A program made the position numbers and the translations under genes. Below, piece by piece: positions 25,752 to 34,147 of a stretch of DNA of 64,000 nucleotides. Source of the DNA: Acidobacteriota bacterium (lineage in GTDB: Bacteria; Actinomycetota; Acidimicrobiia; Acidimicrobiales; Microtrichaceae); NCBI GenBank assembly GCA_003577145.1, contig QEUP01000009.1, forward strand, positions 62,001 to 126,000, written 5' to 3'. The notes under the pieces are model-generated. The model was not told the origin of the DNA. It ran no database searches and saw nothing but the letters and a program-made list of their open reading frames with translations. Within the stretch, counting starts at the first letter, position 1. The number at the start of each line of letters is the position of its first letter.

Positions 25752-26496
25752 GGGTGACAGTGTGGCAGGTCTCGCTCTCGCGGCTGGAGCCGGCACAAGG
25801 TTGTGGCCCTTGACACGGCTGTTGCCCAAGCCCCTGTGCCCGGTGGGCGGCGTGCCCTTGATAGACCAAGCCGTACAACGCCTGCACGCGGCAGTCGGTG
25901 ATGTGGCCGTGAACGTGCACCACGGCCGGGCCCTGATCGAGGGACATCTGGCCGGTACGGCTCATCTCTCGGTCGAGGAGGAGATGCCGCTGGGGACCGC
26001 GGGGGCGCTCGGTCTGCTCCGTCCGTGGCTGGCCGGTCGGGCAGTCCTGGTGGTGAACTCCGACACCTGGTGCGAGGCCGACCTCGGCACCTTCGTGACC
26101 GGCTGGGACGGTGAGAGGACGCGGATCTTGAGGCTGGGTGACGCAGCACTGGGGCCGCGAAGCACGATCGTGGCGTCGCTGATGCCGTGGCCGGTCGTGG
26201 CAGAGCTACCGCCTGAACCAGCGGGCCTCTACGAGCGCGTCTGGGGGCCCGCCTACGAGGCCGGGCTCGTCGAGTTGGTGCGGTTCCACGGGGCGGTGAT
26301 CGACTGCGGCACGCCGGCCCGCTATCTCGAGGCGAACATGCGCTCCTCAGGCGGGGAGTCGGTCGTACCCGAGAGCGCGGTGGTGTTCGGGGAGGTCGAG
26401 CGAACCGTGCTGTGGCCCGGGGCCGTGGTCGAGAAAGGGGAGACGTTGCGCAACGCGATCCGCACCCACACCGCGATGACGGTGCTGGTCCGCTAG
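25750..26496 (+). CDS. Nucleotidyltransferase (sugar-1-phosphate NTP transferase family)
   Basis: 248 residues. The pyrophosphorylase signature GLALAAGAGTRLWPLTRLLPK is at the N-terminus, with KPLCPVGG after it. EEEMPLGTAGALGLL and VVNSDTWCEADL supply the nucleotide and metal sites. The C-terminal part (VVPESAVVFGEVERTVLWPG) looks like a short left-handed helix. It fits mannose-1-phosphate guanylyltransferase or MurNAc-phosphate uridylyltransferase-like enzymes, so it may supply a sugar nucleotide for cell-envelope work. The ATG at 25750 shares bases with the opposite gene's start; GTG at 25762 is an alternative. Its stop overlaps the rlmN stop by four bases. Confidence 0.78.
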   Translation: MGDSVAGLALAAGAGTRLWPLTRLLPKPLCPVGGVPLIDQAVQRLHAAVGDVAVNVHHGRALIEGHLAGTAHLSVEEEMPLGTAGALGLLRPWLAGRAVLVVNSDTWCEADLGTFVTGWDGERTRILRLGDAALGPRSTIVASLMPWPVVAELPPEPAGLYERVWGPAYEAGLVELVRFHGAVIDCGTPARYLEANMRSSGGESVVPESAVVFGEVERTVLWPGAVVEKGETLRNAIRTHTAMTVLVR

Positions 26497-27527
26497 GTTC
26501 TCCGCGGGCGGCCTGTGGCTGTGCTCACGCCGGCCCGTAGCTGTCCGCAAGCCGCGTCCATGTCGACGCCGCGGCTGTGGCGGATCGTGGTGTTCACGCC
26601 TCGAGACCGGAGGTTGTCCCGGAAGAGGCGGATGCGCTCCGGGGGACTTCCCCGAGCGGATGATCCAGGCGTGGGGTTGAGCGGCAAGAGGTTGACATGT
26701 GCCTGCAGGGGCGCGGCGTAAGCCGCGAGCTTCTCGGCGTCGGATTGGCTGTCGTTGGTTCCGTCGATCATCGCCCATTCGAACGACAACCGTCGTCCGG
26801 TCCGAACGCAGTACTCCCGACAGGCGTCTGCGAGCATGACGAGCGGGTACCGCCGGTTGAGTGGCACGAGCTCGTCCCGCAGGGAGTCATCAGCAGCGTG
26901 AAGCGACACGGCGAGGCCGACCTGGCTTCTCAGGGCTGCGAGTCGACGGATCCCTGGCACGACCCCGACAGTCGACAGCGTGATCTTGCGGGCGGCTATG
27001 CCCATGTCGCGGTTGATGCGAAGCAGCCCAGCCCACGTTGCGGAGAAGTTGGCGAAGGGCTCGCCCATGCCCATGAACACGACGTTGGAGACCCGCTGCG
27101 CACCTGACGCCCTGGCCGCCCGTACCACCTGCTCGACGATCTCACCGATGGTCAGGTTTCGCTCGAAGCCGGCCTGTCCTGTGGCACAGAAGCCGCAGCC
27201 CATGCCGCATCCGGCCTGGGTGCTGACACAAACGGTGGTGCGGGAGCTGTAGCGCATCAACACCGTCTCGATGCGCACGCCATCGCGGAGCCCCCACAGC
27301 CATTTGATCGTGTCACCGTTGGTCGAGCTGCGTGTGCTGACCTGCCGCAAGGCCGGGGGGAAGTTCTGCGACAGGGTCTCGCGCACAGACAGCGGGAGAT
27401 CGGTCATCTCTGCCGGATCCAAGTGGCGCCGATACAACCCCTGCCAGATCTGCTCGACCCGGTAGCGGGGCTCACCCTGGAGTAGCGACGCGATGTCGTC
27501 TCGGCATGCGTCATAGCGGGTGAGCAT
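26493..27527 (-). CDS. rlmN: Dual-specificity RNA methyltransferase RlmN (radical SAM)
   Basis: Methylates C2 of adenosine 2503 in 23S rRNA and A37 in some tRNAs. The radical-SAM cluster is CGMGCGFC (C-x3-C-x2-C) after TTVCVSTQAG, preceded by MLTRYDACRDDIASLLQG and RVEQIWQGLYRRH. GMGEPFANFSA is the usual GEP motif, and SLHAADDSLRDELVPLNRRY and EWAMIDGTNDS follow in order. ATG at 27527 gives 344 residues, normal for the family; a longer frame upstream looks non-coding. It ends tail-to-tail with the nucleotidyltransferase and is divergent from the subtilase gene. Confidence 0.93.
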   Translation of the reverse strand: MLTRYDACRDDIASLLQGEPRYRVEQIWQGLYRRHLDPAEMTDLPLSVRETLSQNFPPALRQVSTRSSTNGDTIKWLWGLRDGVRIETVLMRYSSRTTVCVSTQAGCGMGCGFCATGQAGFERNLTIGEIVEQVVRAARASGAQRVSNVVFMGMGEPFANFSATWAGLLRINRDMGIAARKITLSTVGVVPGIRRLAALRSQVGLAVSLHAADDSLRDELVPLNRRYPLVMLADACREYCVRTGRRLSFEWAMIDGTNDSQSDAEKLAAYAAPLQAHVNLLPLNPTPGSSARGSPPERIRLFRDNLRSRGVNTTIRHSRGVDMDAACGQLRAGVSTATGRPRRT

Positions 27528-27634
27528 CCGCCAGAGCCTATTCCCCCCGGAGGCTGCACTCCCGGCGCATCCTCGCGCCGCTCGGGCCGGCTGTTCACGA
27601 AGCAGCATTCTGGGACGGCGGAAGCAGAAGCGGT

Positions 27635-27640
27635 TACAAT
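27635..27640 (+). promoter_or_regulatory. -10-like TACAAT before the subtilase gene
   Basis: In the 159-base divergent gap between rlmN and the subtilase, TACAAT at 27635-27640 is the best -10 hexamer, 46 bases before the ATG. No good -35 lies 16-18 bases upstream (GGGACG). GGCGGGGTGA is the ribosome-binding site. Confidence 0.4.
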
Positions 27641-27686
27641 CGCCGACACTGCGAGAAGGCGACACGGCGATACGGCGGGGTGAACC

Positions 27687-29348
27687 ATGCTTTCGGCTAC
27701 ACGTAAGGCGGTTGCGGTCTTGTTGGCGGTATCGGTGGCAGCTCTCCTACTGGTGTCTGCCCCCGGCGCCGCCGGTGCTGCGGCTGCCGAGAGGGTGATC
27801 GTGGCGTTCGCTGCGGGCACTGCTCCATCCGCGCAGAACGCGGCGTTGGCCTCGGTCGGAATCGGTGCAGCGAGCACGGTTCACCGCCTGCCTCAGGTCG
27901 ATCAAGCCGTCGTCGTAGCCACGCCCGCCCAGCGCTTCCTGCTCGAGCAGAATGCAGCGATCGAGGCCGTGGTCAGCGACGTGGTGGTCGAACTGGCGTA
28001 CACGCCCAGTGACCCCGAGGTAGCGGGCATGCAGGGCCTCGACGACATCGGTGTCGAAGCAGCATGGGATACCTACCCGGGTGCAGGCGGATTCAGCGCC
28101 ACCGGGCCTTTCACGGGTGCCCCCATCGCCGTCATCGACTCGGGTGTGGATCCCCACCAGGAGTTCGCAGGACCCGGGGGTGACCTGTTCGACGACAAGG
28201 TCCCGGTCTGCGTGCACTACCCGCCGAACATCTTGTTCGATCCCGTCGACTGCACCAACGGGAGCGCCGACGACATCTCTCATGGCACCCACGTCGCGGG
28301 AACCGCCGCCGCCATCGCCGACGACGGGCTGGGGATTCCCGGCGTCTCGCCCACGTCACCGATCTACAGCTACAAGGCTTGTCAAGGACGACTGTGCTGG
28401 CTGGGCGACCTGGAGGCAGCGCTCATCGATGCCACCGACGACGGGGCCAAGGTGATCAACCTGAGCGTGGGCGGGCTCGTTGCGCTCAGCGTGTGGCAGG
28501 ACGCCATCCGCTACGCGATCGCCAACGATGTCGTCGTCGTGGCAGCCGCGGGGAATCTGGGCAACACCCTCTACAGCTACCCGGCTTCGTTCAACGGTGT
28601 GCTCTCGGTGGCGGCCACCGACACCGGCGCCGACACCCGCGCGTACTTCAGCCAGTACAACGACAAGGTTCGCATCGCCGCTCCCGGCACGGGGATCATC
28701 TCATCGGTCGCGCCGGAGGCTGCCGGCGGTCAGCCGAACGCCTACGCGGTCTACAGCGGTACGTCGATGGCGACCCCCCACGTGGCCGGTGCAGCGGCGC
28801 TGATCCGCTCCGCCCATCCTGACTGGACTGCGGGCCAGGTGGTCGGCGCGATCCTCAACACCGCCGATGACATCGGGACGCCGGGCACAGACAACGAGTT
28901 CGGCTACGGCCGGATCGACGTCGCTGCGGCGATCAACCATGTGCCGGCGCCCGACGGCGACCTCGACGATGACGGGTTCTCCGACGCGGTCGACGGTGAT
29001 CCTTACAACCCGCTGCGGTTCGACGTCACGGCTGCTTCGGTCAGTACTTCGGTCAGCGGCACGACCGTTGCCATCGCGTCGTTCCTGGGCATCGGAATCG
29101 CAGTGGTGAGCGCCCCTGACCGGCTGGCTATCGGCTTCCTGACCCTGAAGCAGTCGGCGACCTCCCTGGGGATGGCCAATCTCTCTGGGACTGCGTTGCA
29201 GATCGGTCCCGGGCTGTTCCAGTCCGTGCCGATCGGGATCGCCATGCCGGATGGCGGTGGCACGGCCTCGATCTCCCTGGGTGGCACGAGCCCGCTGAAC
29301 GTGAGCGGTCCGACGAGCGGTGGAACGGTGAGCTTCACCATCACATGA
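27687..29348 (+). CDS. Secreted subtilisin-family (S8) serine protease
   Basis: 553 residues: a signal peptide (cleavage near residue 33), an inhibitor-I9-like propeptide (about 35-105), and the S8 catalytic domain with Asp151 (AVIDSGVD), His199 (SHGTHVAGT) and Ser360 (GTSMATPH). Two cysteine pairs (CVHYPPN...DC and CQGRLC) suggest disulfides. Residues about 425-437 (DGDLDDDGFSDAVDGD) form a calcium-binding thrombospondin-type-3-like loop. An uncharacterised beta-rich domain of about 115 residues ends the protein. It is secreted by Sec, since there is no lipobox or LPxTG. Its stop overlaps the mshD stop by eight bases on the opposite strand. Confidence 0.93.
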   Translation: MLSATRKAVAVLLAVSVAALLLVSAPGAAGAAAAERVIVAFAAGTAPSAQNAALASVGIGAASTVHRLPQVDQAVVVATPAQRFLLEQNAAIEAVVSDVVVELAYTPSDPEVAGMQGLDDIGVEAAWDTYPGAGGFSATGPFTGAPIAVIDSGVDPHQEFAGPGGDLFDDKVPVCVHYPPNILFDPVDCTNGSADDISHGTHVAGTAAAIADDGLGIPGVSPTSPIYSYKACQGRLCWLGDLEAALIDATDDGAKVINLSVGGLVALSVWQDAIRYAIANDVVVVAAAGNLGNTLYSYPASFNGVLSVAATDTGADTRAYFSQYNDKVRIAAPGTGIISSVAPEAAGGQPNAYAVYSGTSMATPHVAGAAALIRSAHPDWTAGQVVGAILNTADDIGTPGTDNEFGYGRIDVAAAINHVPAPDGDLDDDGFSDAVDGDPYNPLRFDVTAASVSTSVSGTTVAIASFLGIGIAVVSAPDRLAIGFLTLKQSATSLGMANLSGTALQIGPGLFQSVPIGIAMPDGGGTASISLGGTSPLNVSGPTSGGTVSFTIT

Positions 29349-30234
29349 CCCGGCGGTAGGCGATGTCGGTCTGGTGGAGCGTGAAGCCCAGGCTGCGATA
29401 GAGCTCTCGAGCCGGCGCGTTGTCGGCTTCGACGTAGAGCATGCCCAGTTGGCATCCGTGGCGGTGGAGCCAGTCCAGACCCGTGAGGACCAGCTTCCTC
29501 CCCAGGCCGGTCCGGTGATGGTCGGGATCGGTGGCGATCACGAAGATCTCACCGAGTGGGGGATTCGTGTCGACGTGGATCTTCGTCCAGCAAAACCCGG
29601 CGAGGTGGTCGCCGACGAAGTGCAGCAGGAACCCCGCGGGGTCGAACCAGGATTCAGCCATGCGTTCCCGGAGGTTCTCGTGGGTCCAACCCCCCTGCTC
29701 CGGGTGCCAGTGGAACGCCCGGTTGTTGACCCGGAGCCATTCGTCGTCGTCGACGCCCGGGCGGAAGGCAGTCGTCGAGAGATCCGATCGGTGCGGGAGG
29801 GGAAGCGCGACTCGTAGCTGCTCGAGGCGGCGGTGTGGTTCGAAGCCGGCTGCACCGGCAACCCTGGTGTCCTCCTCGGTAGCGGCCTCGACCCAGTAGA
29901 GGACCGCACCACCTCCCCGTTCGGCCACCGCGTCGCAGGTGGCACCGAGAAGTGCAACTGTGAGCGGGGCTTGGTCAACACCTTCCCGTTCGCCGGTGAT
30001 CAGTTCGATGGTCCAGTTGTTGTCCCGCCGTAGCGCGACCGCCGCACCGATCAGGTCGCCGGAGCCGGCCGCGACGGTGGCCGCCGTGGCCGTCGCCCGG
30101 CCTGCGATCGCATCTGCCCACGGGGCCACGTCGGGTCGGGCCAGCGGCAGATCTGTCCTCACGTGGGCCTGCAACGCGGCCACCGCGGGAAGATCCTCCT
30201 CGGTCAGTCCAACCCTGATCTCGAAACCGGTCAC
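29341..30234 (-). CDS. mshD: Mycothiol synthase MshD (GNAT acetyltransferase)
   Basis: Acetylates Cys-GlcN-Ins to form mycothiol, the actinobacterial low-molecular-weight thiol. 297 residues with tandem GNAT folds. The C-terminal domain has GEIFVIATDPDHHRTGLGRK (acetyl-CoA loop) and LYVEADNAPARELYRSLGF, and the preceding FCWTKIHVD matches the MshD pattern. GTG at 30234 is chosen because MshD similarity starts there and the length is then normal; the upstream in-frame extension crosses the intergenic dyad. Its presence marks the host as an actinobacterium. It is divergent from nth with a 124-base shared control region. Confidence 0.88.
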   Translation of the reverse strand: MTGFEIRVGLTEEDLPAVAALQAHVRTDLPLARPDVAPWADAIAGRATATAATVAAGSGDLIGAAVALRRDNNWTIELITGEREGVDQAPLTVALLGATCDAVAERGGGAVLYWVEAATEEDTRVAGAAGFEPHRRLEQLRVALPLPHRSDLSTTAFRPGVDDDEWLRVNNRAFHWHPEQGGWTHENLRERMAESWFDPAGFLLHFVGDHLAGFCWTKIHVDTNPPLGEIFVIATDPDHHRTGLGRKLVLTGLDWLHRHGCQLGMLYVEADNAPARELYRSLGFTLHQTDIAYRRVM

Positions 30235-30265
30235 GACCTTGTCGGTGCCATAGCGCAGCTCGTTT

Positions 30266-30307
30266 TGTGAACCGAAAAGGCCCCTATAGGGGCCACGCGC
30301 GTTCACA
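30266..30307. promoter_or_regulatory. Co-centred nested dyad between mshD and nth
   Basis: A perfect 16-base palindrome, GGCCCCTATAGGGGCC (30279-30294), sits inside a second inverted repeat, TGTGAAC (30266-30272) and GTTCACA (30301-30307). Both share the same symmetry centre at 30286.5. The two layers are separated by six unpaired bases on each side. The position in a divergent promoter region suggests a dimeric or tetrameric regulator site, or a cruciform/hairpin. Confidence 0.65.
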
Positions 30308-30358
30308 GAATAGGTATGTCGACCATAGCCGGGGCGAGGGGGAGCTACGGTCCAGCGG

Positions 30359-31000
30359 ATGGGAATGCCGAGGTCACCTCGCGGGCGGGCGCGCCTCACC
30401 CATGAGCGCCTTGCCGGCGAGTACGAAGCGGTGTGTCAGCTGCGGCACCAGAGCGCCTATCAGCTCCTCGTCGCCACCATCTTGTCCGCGCAGTGCACCG
30501 ACGAGCGCGTCAACATGGTCACCCCGGCGCTGTTCAGCGCTTACCCGACTCCGGCGGACCTTGCCGCAGCCGAGCCGGAGCGACTCGAGGACCTGATACG
30601 AAGCACCGGCTTCTTCCGGTCGAAGGCCAAGAACCTGATTGGTATGGCTCGAGAGGTCACGGAGCGCTACGGGGGTGAGATACCCGCGACGATGAAGGAC
30701 CTCGTTTCGCTGCCGGGTGTCGGTCGCAAGACGGCCAACGTCGTCCGCAGCGTCGCGATGGGTCTACCGGGATTGCCCGTCGACACCCATGTGCTGCGCC
30801 TGAGCCGGCGGCTGGGGCTCACCGAGGAGACCGATGCCGTCAAGGTGGAGCTCGAGTTGAACCCGATGATCCCGGCGCGCGAGCGCGGCGACTTCAGCCT
30901 GCGCCTGATCCTGCACGGCCGGCGGGTCTGCCTGGCCCGCGGTCCCCGCTGTGAGGACTGCATCTTGAGCGACTTCTGCCCATCGGCGGGGCGCCCGTGA
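30359..31000 (+). CDS. nth: Endonuclease III (DNA glycosylase/AP lyase)
   Basis: Base-excision repair enzyme removing oxidised pyrimidines. 213 residues. The helix-hairpin-helix SLPGVGRKTANVV holds catalytic Lys124, Asp142 lies in PVDTHVLRLS, and the C-terminal CLARGPRCEDCILSDFC gives the C-x6-C-x2-C-x5-C iron-sulfur cluster. The YQLLVATILSAQCTD segment is also characteristic. The start may be ATG 30359 or ATG 30365. It is followed by a 356-base gap with no convincing gene but strong secondary structure. Confidence 0.94.
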   Translation: MGMPRSPRGRARLTHERLAGEYEAVCQLRHQSAYQLLVATILSAQCTDERVNMVTPALFSAYPTPADLAAAEPERLEDLIRSTGFFRSKAKNLIGMAREVTERYGGEIPATMKDLVSLPGVGRKTANVVRSVAMGLPGLPVDTHVLRLSRRLGLTEETDAVKVELELNPMIPARERGDFSLRLILHGRRVCLARGPRCEDCILSDFCPSAGRP

Positions 31001-31024
31001 CCCCTGCCACGCGTGTCACGATGA

Positions 31025-31336
31025 GCGCGAAGAATCGCGCGAATAGAGGCAGCGAGTGCCAGGTTGTTAAGCGCAGAGTGGCATACCGGGTAGGTCGGGA
31101 CCTCTGAGACCTCGCTGGCGGTCACGAAGAGTGAAACCGACAGCTGTAACAGCGAGCAAAAAGCGATGTCACTTTCGTGAAAATCGGCCGGGAACAGCCA
31201 AAAGGAGATCGACTTTTGGCGCCAGTTGGGTATTGTTACCCCTAACCAGGTTCCCGCCACCTGGTACCCGGCGAAACAAGGGATCCGCCGCCCGGTTTCG
31301 CCCCGCCGGCGCCCCACGGGGCGTCGGCGCAGTTTT
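31025..31336 (+). ncRNA. Candidate structured non-coding RNA: chain of hairpins ending in a terminator
   Basis: No protein-like frame is seen here, but paired segments are dense. GCGCG/CGCGC (31025-31029/31036-31040). CAGCGAG/CTCGCTG (31050-31056/31111-31117), enclosing TGCCA/TGGCA (31057-31061/31079-31083) and AGGT/ACCT (31092-31095/31100-31103), a three-way junction. A 12-bp helix with one bulge (31122-31134/31169-31180). GCCAAAAG/CTTTTGGC (31197-31204/31213-31220). GGGTA/TACCC (31228-31232/31237-31241). ACCAGGT/ACCTGGT (31245-31251/31259-31265). GGCGAAAC/GTTTCGCC (31270-31277/31295-31302). Then a 12-bp terminator stem and TTTT. It does not match RNase P, tmRNA, SRP or 6S signatures I can recall. 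It could alternatively be an nth 3' UTR. Confidence 0.5.
31304..31336 (+). terminator. Rho-independent terminator
   Basis: A stem of up to 12 bp (31304-31315 with 31318-31329, one G-U pair, innermost pairs probably open as a 4-base loop), very GC-rich, followed by TTTT at 31333-31336. It is oriented to stop + strand transcription coming from nth or from the hairpin block. Confidence 0.72.
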
Positions 31337-31356
31337 GTCCACGACTTGAGCTGTGT

Positions 31357-31626
31357 TCAGCGCCGACGTCGCAGGTTCCGTACGCTGCGCTCGAGGCGAC
31401 GGGTCCCGCTTCGCAGGATTCTCTCGGACTCGTAGAGATCCGCAGCGATGTCCTCTAGAGAGCCCGTCGCCAACTCGTCGGCGATCTTGGAAATGCGCTC
31501 GACGATCTGGTCGAGAACGGATACCGCCGATTCCAGGTCTGCGTCTGCGCTCACGACGCCGATGTCTAGCAGCAATCCCGCGATGTGCCCGTCACGACCG
31601 GCGCGGCCGAGGTGCACCACGGTCAC
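31357..31626 (-). CDS. Small helical protein of unknown function
   Basis: 89 residues, GTG start. The composition is protein-like and the third-codon GC matches the neighbours. The middle and end form a probable amphipathic helix or coiled coil (VLDQIVERISKIADELATGS, then ADLYESERILRSGTRRLERS) finishing in a very basic NLRRRR. I do not recognise the family. It is transcribed away from hisD across a 119-base gap. The ribosome-binding site is weak (GGCGGA). The basic tail could contact nucleic acid, which is inference only. Confidence 0.55.
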   Translation of the reverse strand: MTVVHLGRAGRDGHIAGLLLDIGVVSADADLESAVSVLDQIVERISKIADELATGSLEDIAADLYESERILRSGTRRLERSVRNLRRRR

Positions 31627-31745
31627 CAGATCCGCCAGGAGCCATCGTCTGGGGCCGTGGCAGCCGCGCCGAATTGCCGGGCGTTGCCGGGGGCTTGCCG
31701 GTAGCGTGAGACCTCCGTCATGTTCGGACCGGGGGCGCCAGCGCC

Positions 31746-33035
31746 GTGACCATGCTCAAGCGACTCGACCTGAGAGGTACCGGGGACGACTTGGCCTCGC
31801 GCCTGCCGCGCCCGGCGCCACCAGGTGATGGGCATCTCGATGCGGTGCGCCAGATCCTCCGCGAGGTTCGGGAACGAGGTGACGCGGCCGTCCTCGAGTA
31901 CACCGCCGAGCTCGACGGTGTGGAGCTGGCCTCCACATTGGTGCCGGCCGCCCGACTCCGGGAGGCGCTGGACGGCATCGACGCGGAGCTGCGAGAAGCC
32001 ATGGAGGTCGCGCGGGATTCCATCGCCGATTTCCATCGCACCGAGCTACCAGCGCCGGTCGACTACGCACGCGACGGATTGCACGTGACCGGTCGCCGAC
32101 AGCCCGTGGATCGGGCGGGCCTCTACGTTCCCGGGGGCCGCGCCGCATACCCCTCCACGGTTCTCATGACCGCGGTTCCGGCTCGGGTCGCAGGAGTCGA
32201 TGAGCTCGTCCTTTGCGTACCGCCGAGCCGGGACACCGGCGAAGTCGCGGACGTGACGCTGGCCGCAGCCGCACTGGCTGGGGTCGATGAGGTCCACTCC
32301 GTCGGGGGCGCGCAGGCCATTGCCGCCCTCGCCTACGGGACCGAGACCATCCGGATGGTAGATGTCGTAGTGGGGCCGGGGAACGTCTACGTGGCGCTCG
32401 CCAAGCGGGAGGTGGCCGGCGTCGTAGGAGTTCCAGCAGCTTTCGCCGGTCCCAGCGAGGTGGTGGTCGTAGCCGACGAGACGACCCCTCCGGAGTTCGC
32501 CGCCGTCGACGTGGTGGTGCAGGCCGAGCACGGGCCCGACGGGTTCGCCTGGCTCATCTCCTGGTCCGAGAGCACCGTGGACGCGGTCAGTGCGGCGGTG
32601 GACCTGATCGTTGCCGGCTCACCCAGGCGAGAGCACATAGAGTCGACACTCGTCTCGAACGGCTATGCAGTTCTGGTCGACGGGCCGCAGGAGGCCATCG
32701 CGGTTGCCAACTCCATCGCCCCTGAGCATCTCGAGTTGATGAACGCAGACCCGGACGGGCTCGTTCCGGAGGTGAGGCACGCGGGCGCGGTCTTCTGCGG
32801 TCCTTGGTCGCCGGCCTCGATAGGGGACTACCTGGCCGGACCGAGTCACGTGCTGCCCACAGCGGGAACAGCGCGCTTTTCCGGTGCGTTGAACGTGGAG
32901 GACTTCACCAAACCGCTGCACGTCATCTCGCTGGACCGCGAAGCCTTCGAGCGTGTCGGACCGTACGTCGAGCGCTTCGCCGAAGCCGAGGGCCTCGATG
33001 CCCACGCCCAGTCGATCCGGGCGCGCTGGTCATGA
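31746..33035 (+). CDS. hisD: Histidinol dehydrogenase
   Basis: Last step of histidine synthesis: L-histidinol to L-histidine with two NAD+. 429 residues. AGLYVPGGRAAYPSTVLMTA, the zinc-ligand region VVVQAEHGPDG and the catalytic IAPEHLELM are all present. GTG at 31746 is preferred for spacing to a purine-rich GGGGGCG; ATG at 31752 is possible. It opens the histidine cluster, and its stop overlaps hisC by ATGA. hisG and hisE are not in the window. Confidence 0.96.
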   Translation: MTMLKRLDLRGTGDDLASRLPRPAPPGDGHLDAVRQILREVRERGDAAVLEYTAELDGVELASTLVPAARLREALDGIDAELREAMEVARDSIADFHRTELPAPVDYARDGLHVTGRRQPVDRAGLYVPGGRAAYPSTVLMTAVPARVAGVDELVLCVPPSRDTGEVADVTLAAAALAGVDEVHSVGGAQAIAALAYGTETIRMVDVVVGPGNVYVALAKREVAGVVGVPAAFAGPSEVVVVADETTPPEFAAVDVVVQAEHGPDGFAWLISWSESTVDAVSAAVDLIVAGSPRREHIESTLVSNGYAVLVDGPQEAIAVANSIAPEHLELMNADPDGLVPEVRHAGAVFCGPWSPASIGDYLAGPSHVLPTAGTARFSGALNVEDFTKPLHVISLDREAFERVGPYVERFAEAEGLDAHAQSIRARWS

Positions 33036-34147
33036 GGGGTGCCGAACGCCCGCCGTCTCCGGTCGGTCCTGCCGAGAGGGACGACCTCGCCCTCATGGAG
33101 GGCTATCACTCGCCCCAACTCGACGTCGCCGTGCGGCTCAACACCAACGAGGCACCGGAGGCGCCACCGCGTGAGTTCGTGGAGGCTCTCACCAGGTCGC
33201 TCGGCAAGGTCGAATGGAACAGGTATCCCGACCGGGCTGCCTCTGAACTGCGGGCCCGGGTAGCCGAGCGGGAAGGGCTGGCGCCGGACCAGGTCTTCGC
33301 TGCCAACGGCTCCAACGAAGTGCTGCAGACCCTGTGCCTGGCCTTCGGGGGTCCGGGTCGTGCTGCCGCAGTGTTCGAGCCGACGTATGCGCTGCATTCC
33401 CACATCCCCCGGACAACCGGCACCAGGGTGGTCGTCGGTGAACGAGCGGCCGACTTCACGCTGGACCTCAACGAGGTCGAAAGGGTCCTGGCGGAGGCCG
33501 AGCCGGCGATCACGTTCCTGTGCTCGCCGAACAACCCCACCGGCATGGTGGAGGCCGCCGACACCGTGGAGCGGGTCCTCGAGGAGGTGATCCGGATCGG
33601 CGGGATCTTGGTCGTCGACGAGGCGTACGGGCAGTTCGCTGCCCGGTCGGCGCTGTCGATGGTCGCTGATGACCTACCTGTCGTTGTGACACGGACCTAC
33701 TCCAAGACGTGGAGCATGGCGGCGGTACGACTCGGCTACATGGCCGGGCCCGCGTCGGTGGTGTCCACGCTGGAGAAGGTGGTCCTGCCTTATCACCTCG
33801 GCACCATGACCCAGATCGCGGGGATAGTCGCCCTTGACTTCGTGGAGCAGATGAAAGCGCGGGTGGCCGCCCTGGTCGAGGAACGCGGGAGGCTGCTCGC
33901 ATCACTGACGGAGCTGCCGGTCGAGGTCTGGCCCTCAGAGGCGAACTTCATACTCTTCCGGCCACTGGGCATGTCGGGCGCGCGGGTGTGGAGAGAGCTG
34001 GTCGAGCGGTCCGTGCTCGTACGGGACTGCTCGTCGTGGCCTCGCTTGAGGGACTGCCTACGAGTCACAGTGGGTACGCCGGAGGAGGACAACGCTTTCC
34101 TGGACGCGCTGTCCACGGTACTCCTGGGCGGGACGGAGGGAGCATGA
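33032..34147 (+). CDS. hisC: Histidinol-phosphate aminotransferase
   Basis: PLP-dependent transamination of imidazole acetol-phosphate with glutamate. 371 residues, fold-type I. RLNTNEAPEAPP at the N-terminus, FAANGSNEVLQTLCLAF, FLCSPNNPTGMVE, VVDEAYGQF and TRTYSKTWSMAAVRLGY with the PLP lysine are in order, then FILFRP and a late Arg region. It is coupled to hisD and hisB by 4-base overlaps. Confidence 0.94.
   Translation: MRGAERPPSPVGPAERDDLALMEGYHSPQLDVAVRLNTNEAPEAPPREFVEALTRSLGKVEWNRYPDRAASELRARVAEREGLAPDQVFAANGSNEVLQTLCLAFGGPGRAAAVFEPTYALHSHIPRTTGTRVVVGERAADFTLDLNEVERVLAEAEPAITFLCSPNNPTGMVEAADTVERVLEEVIRIGGILVVDEAYGQFAARSALSMVADDLPVVVTRTYSKTWSMAAVRLGYMAGPASVVSTLEKVVLPYHLGTMTQIAGIVALDFVEQMKARVAALVEERGRLLASLTELPVEVWPSEANFILFRPLGMSGARVWRELVERSVLVRDCSSWPRLRDCLRVTVGTPEEDNAFLDALSTVLLGGTEGA

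Noticed and set aside
30667-31317. 216-codon minus-strand frame across the hairpin block downstream of nth
   Set aside because: Overlaps nth antisense and passes through the inverted repeats; mixed composition and no motif, so the block was treated as non-coding.
31025-31336. RNase P, tmRNA, SRP or 6S RNA as identity of the hairpin block
   Set aside because: The conserved segments I know for these RNAs (for example the GAGGAAAGUCC region of RNase P or the TTCGAATCC 3' end of tmRNA) are not present.
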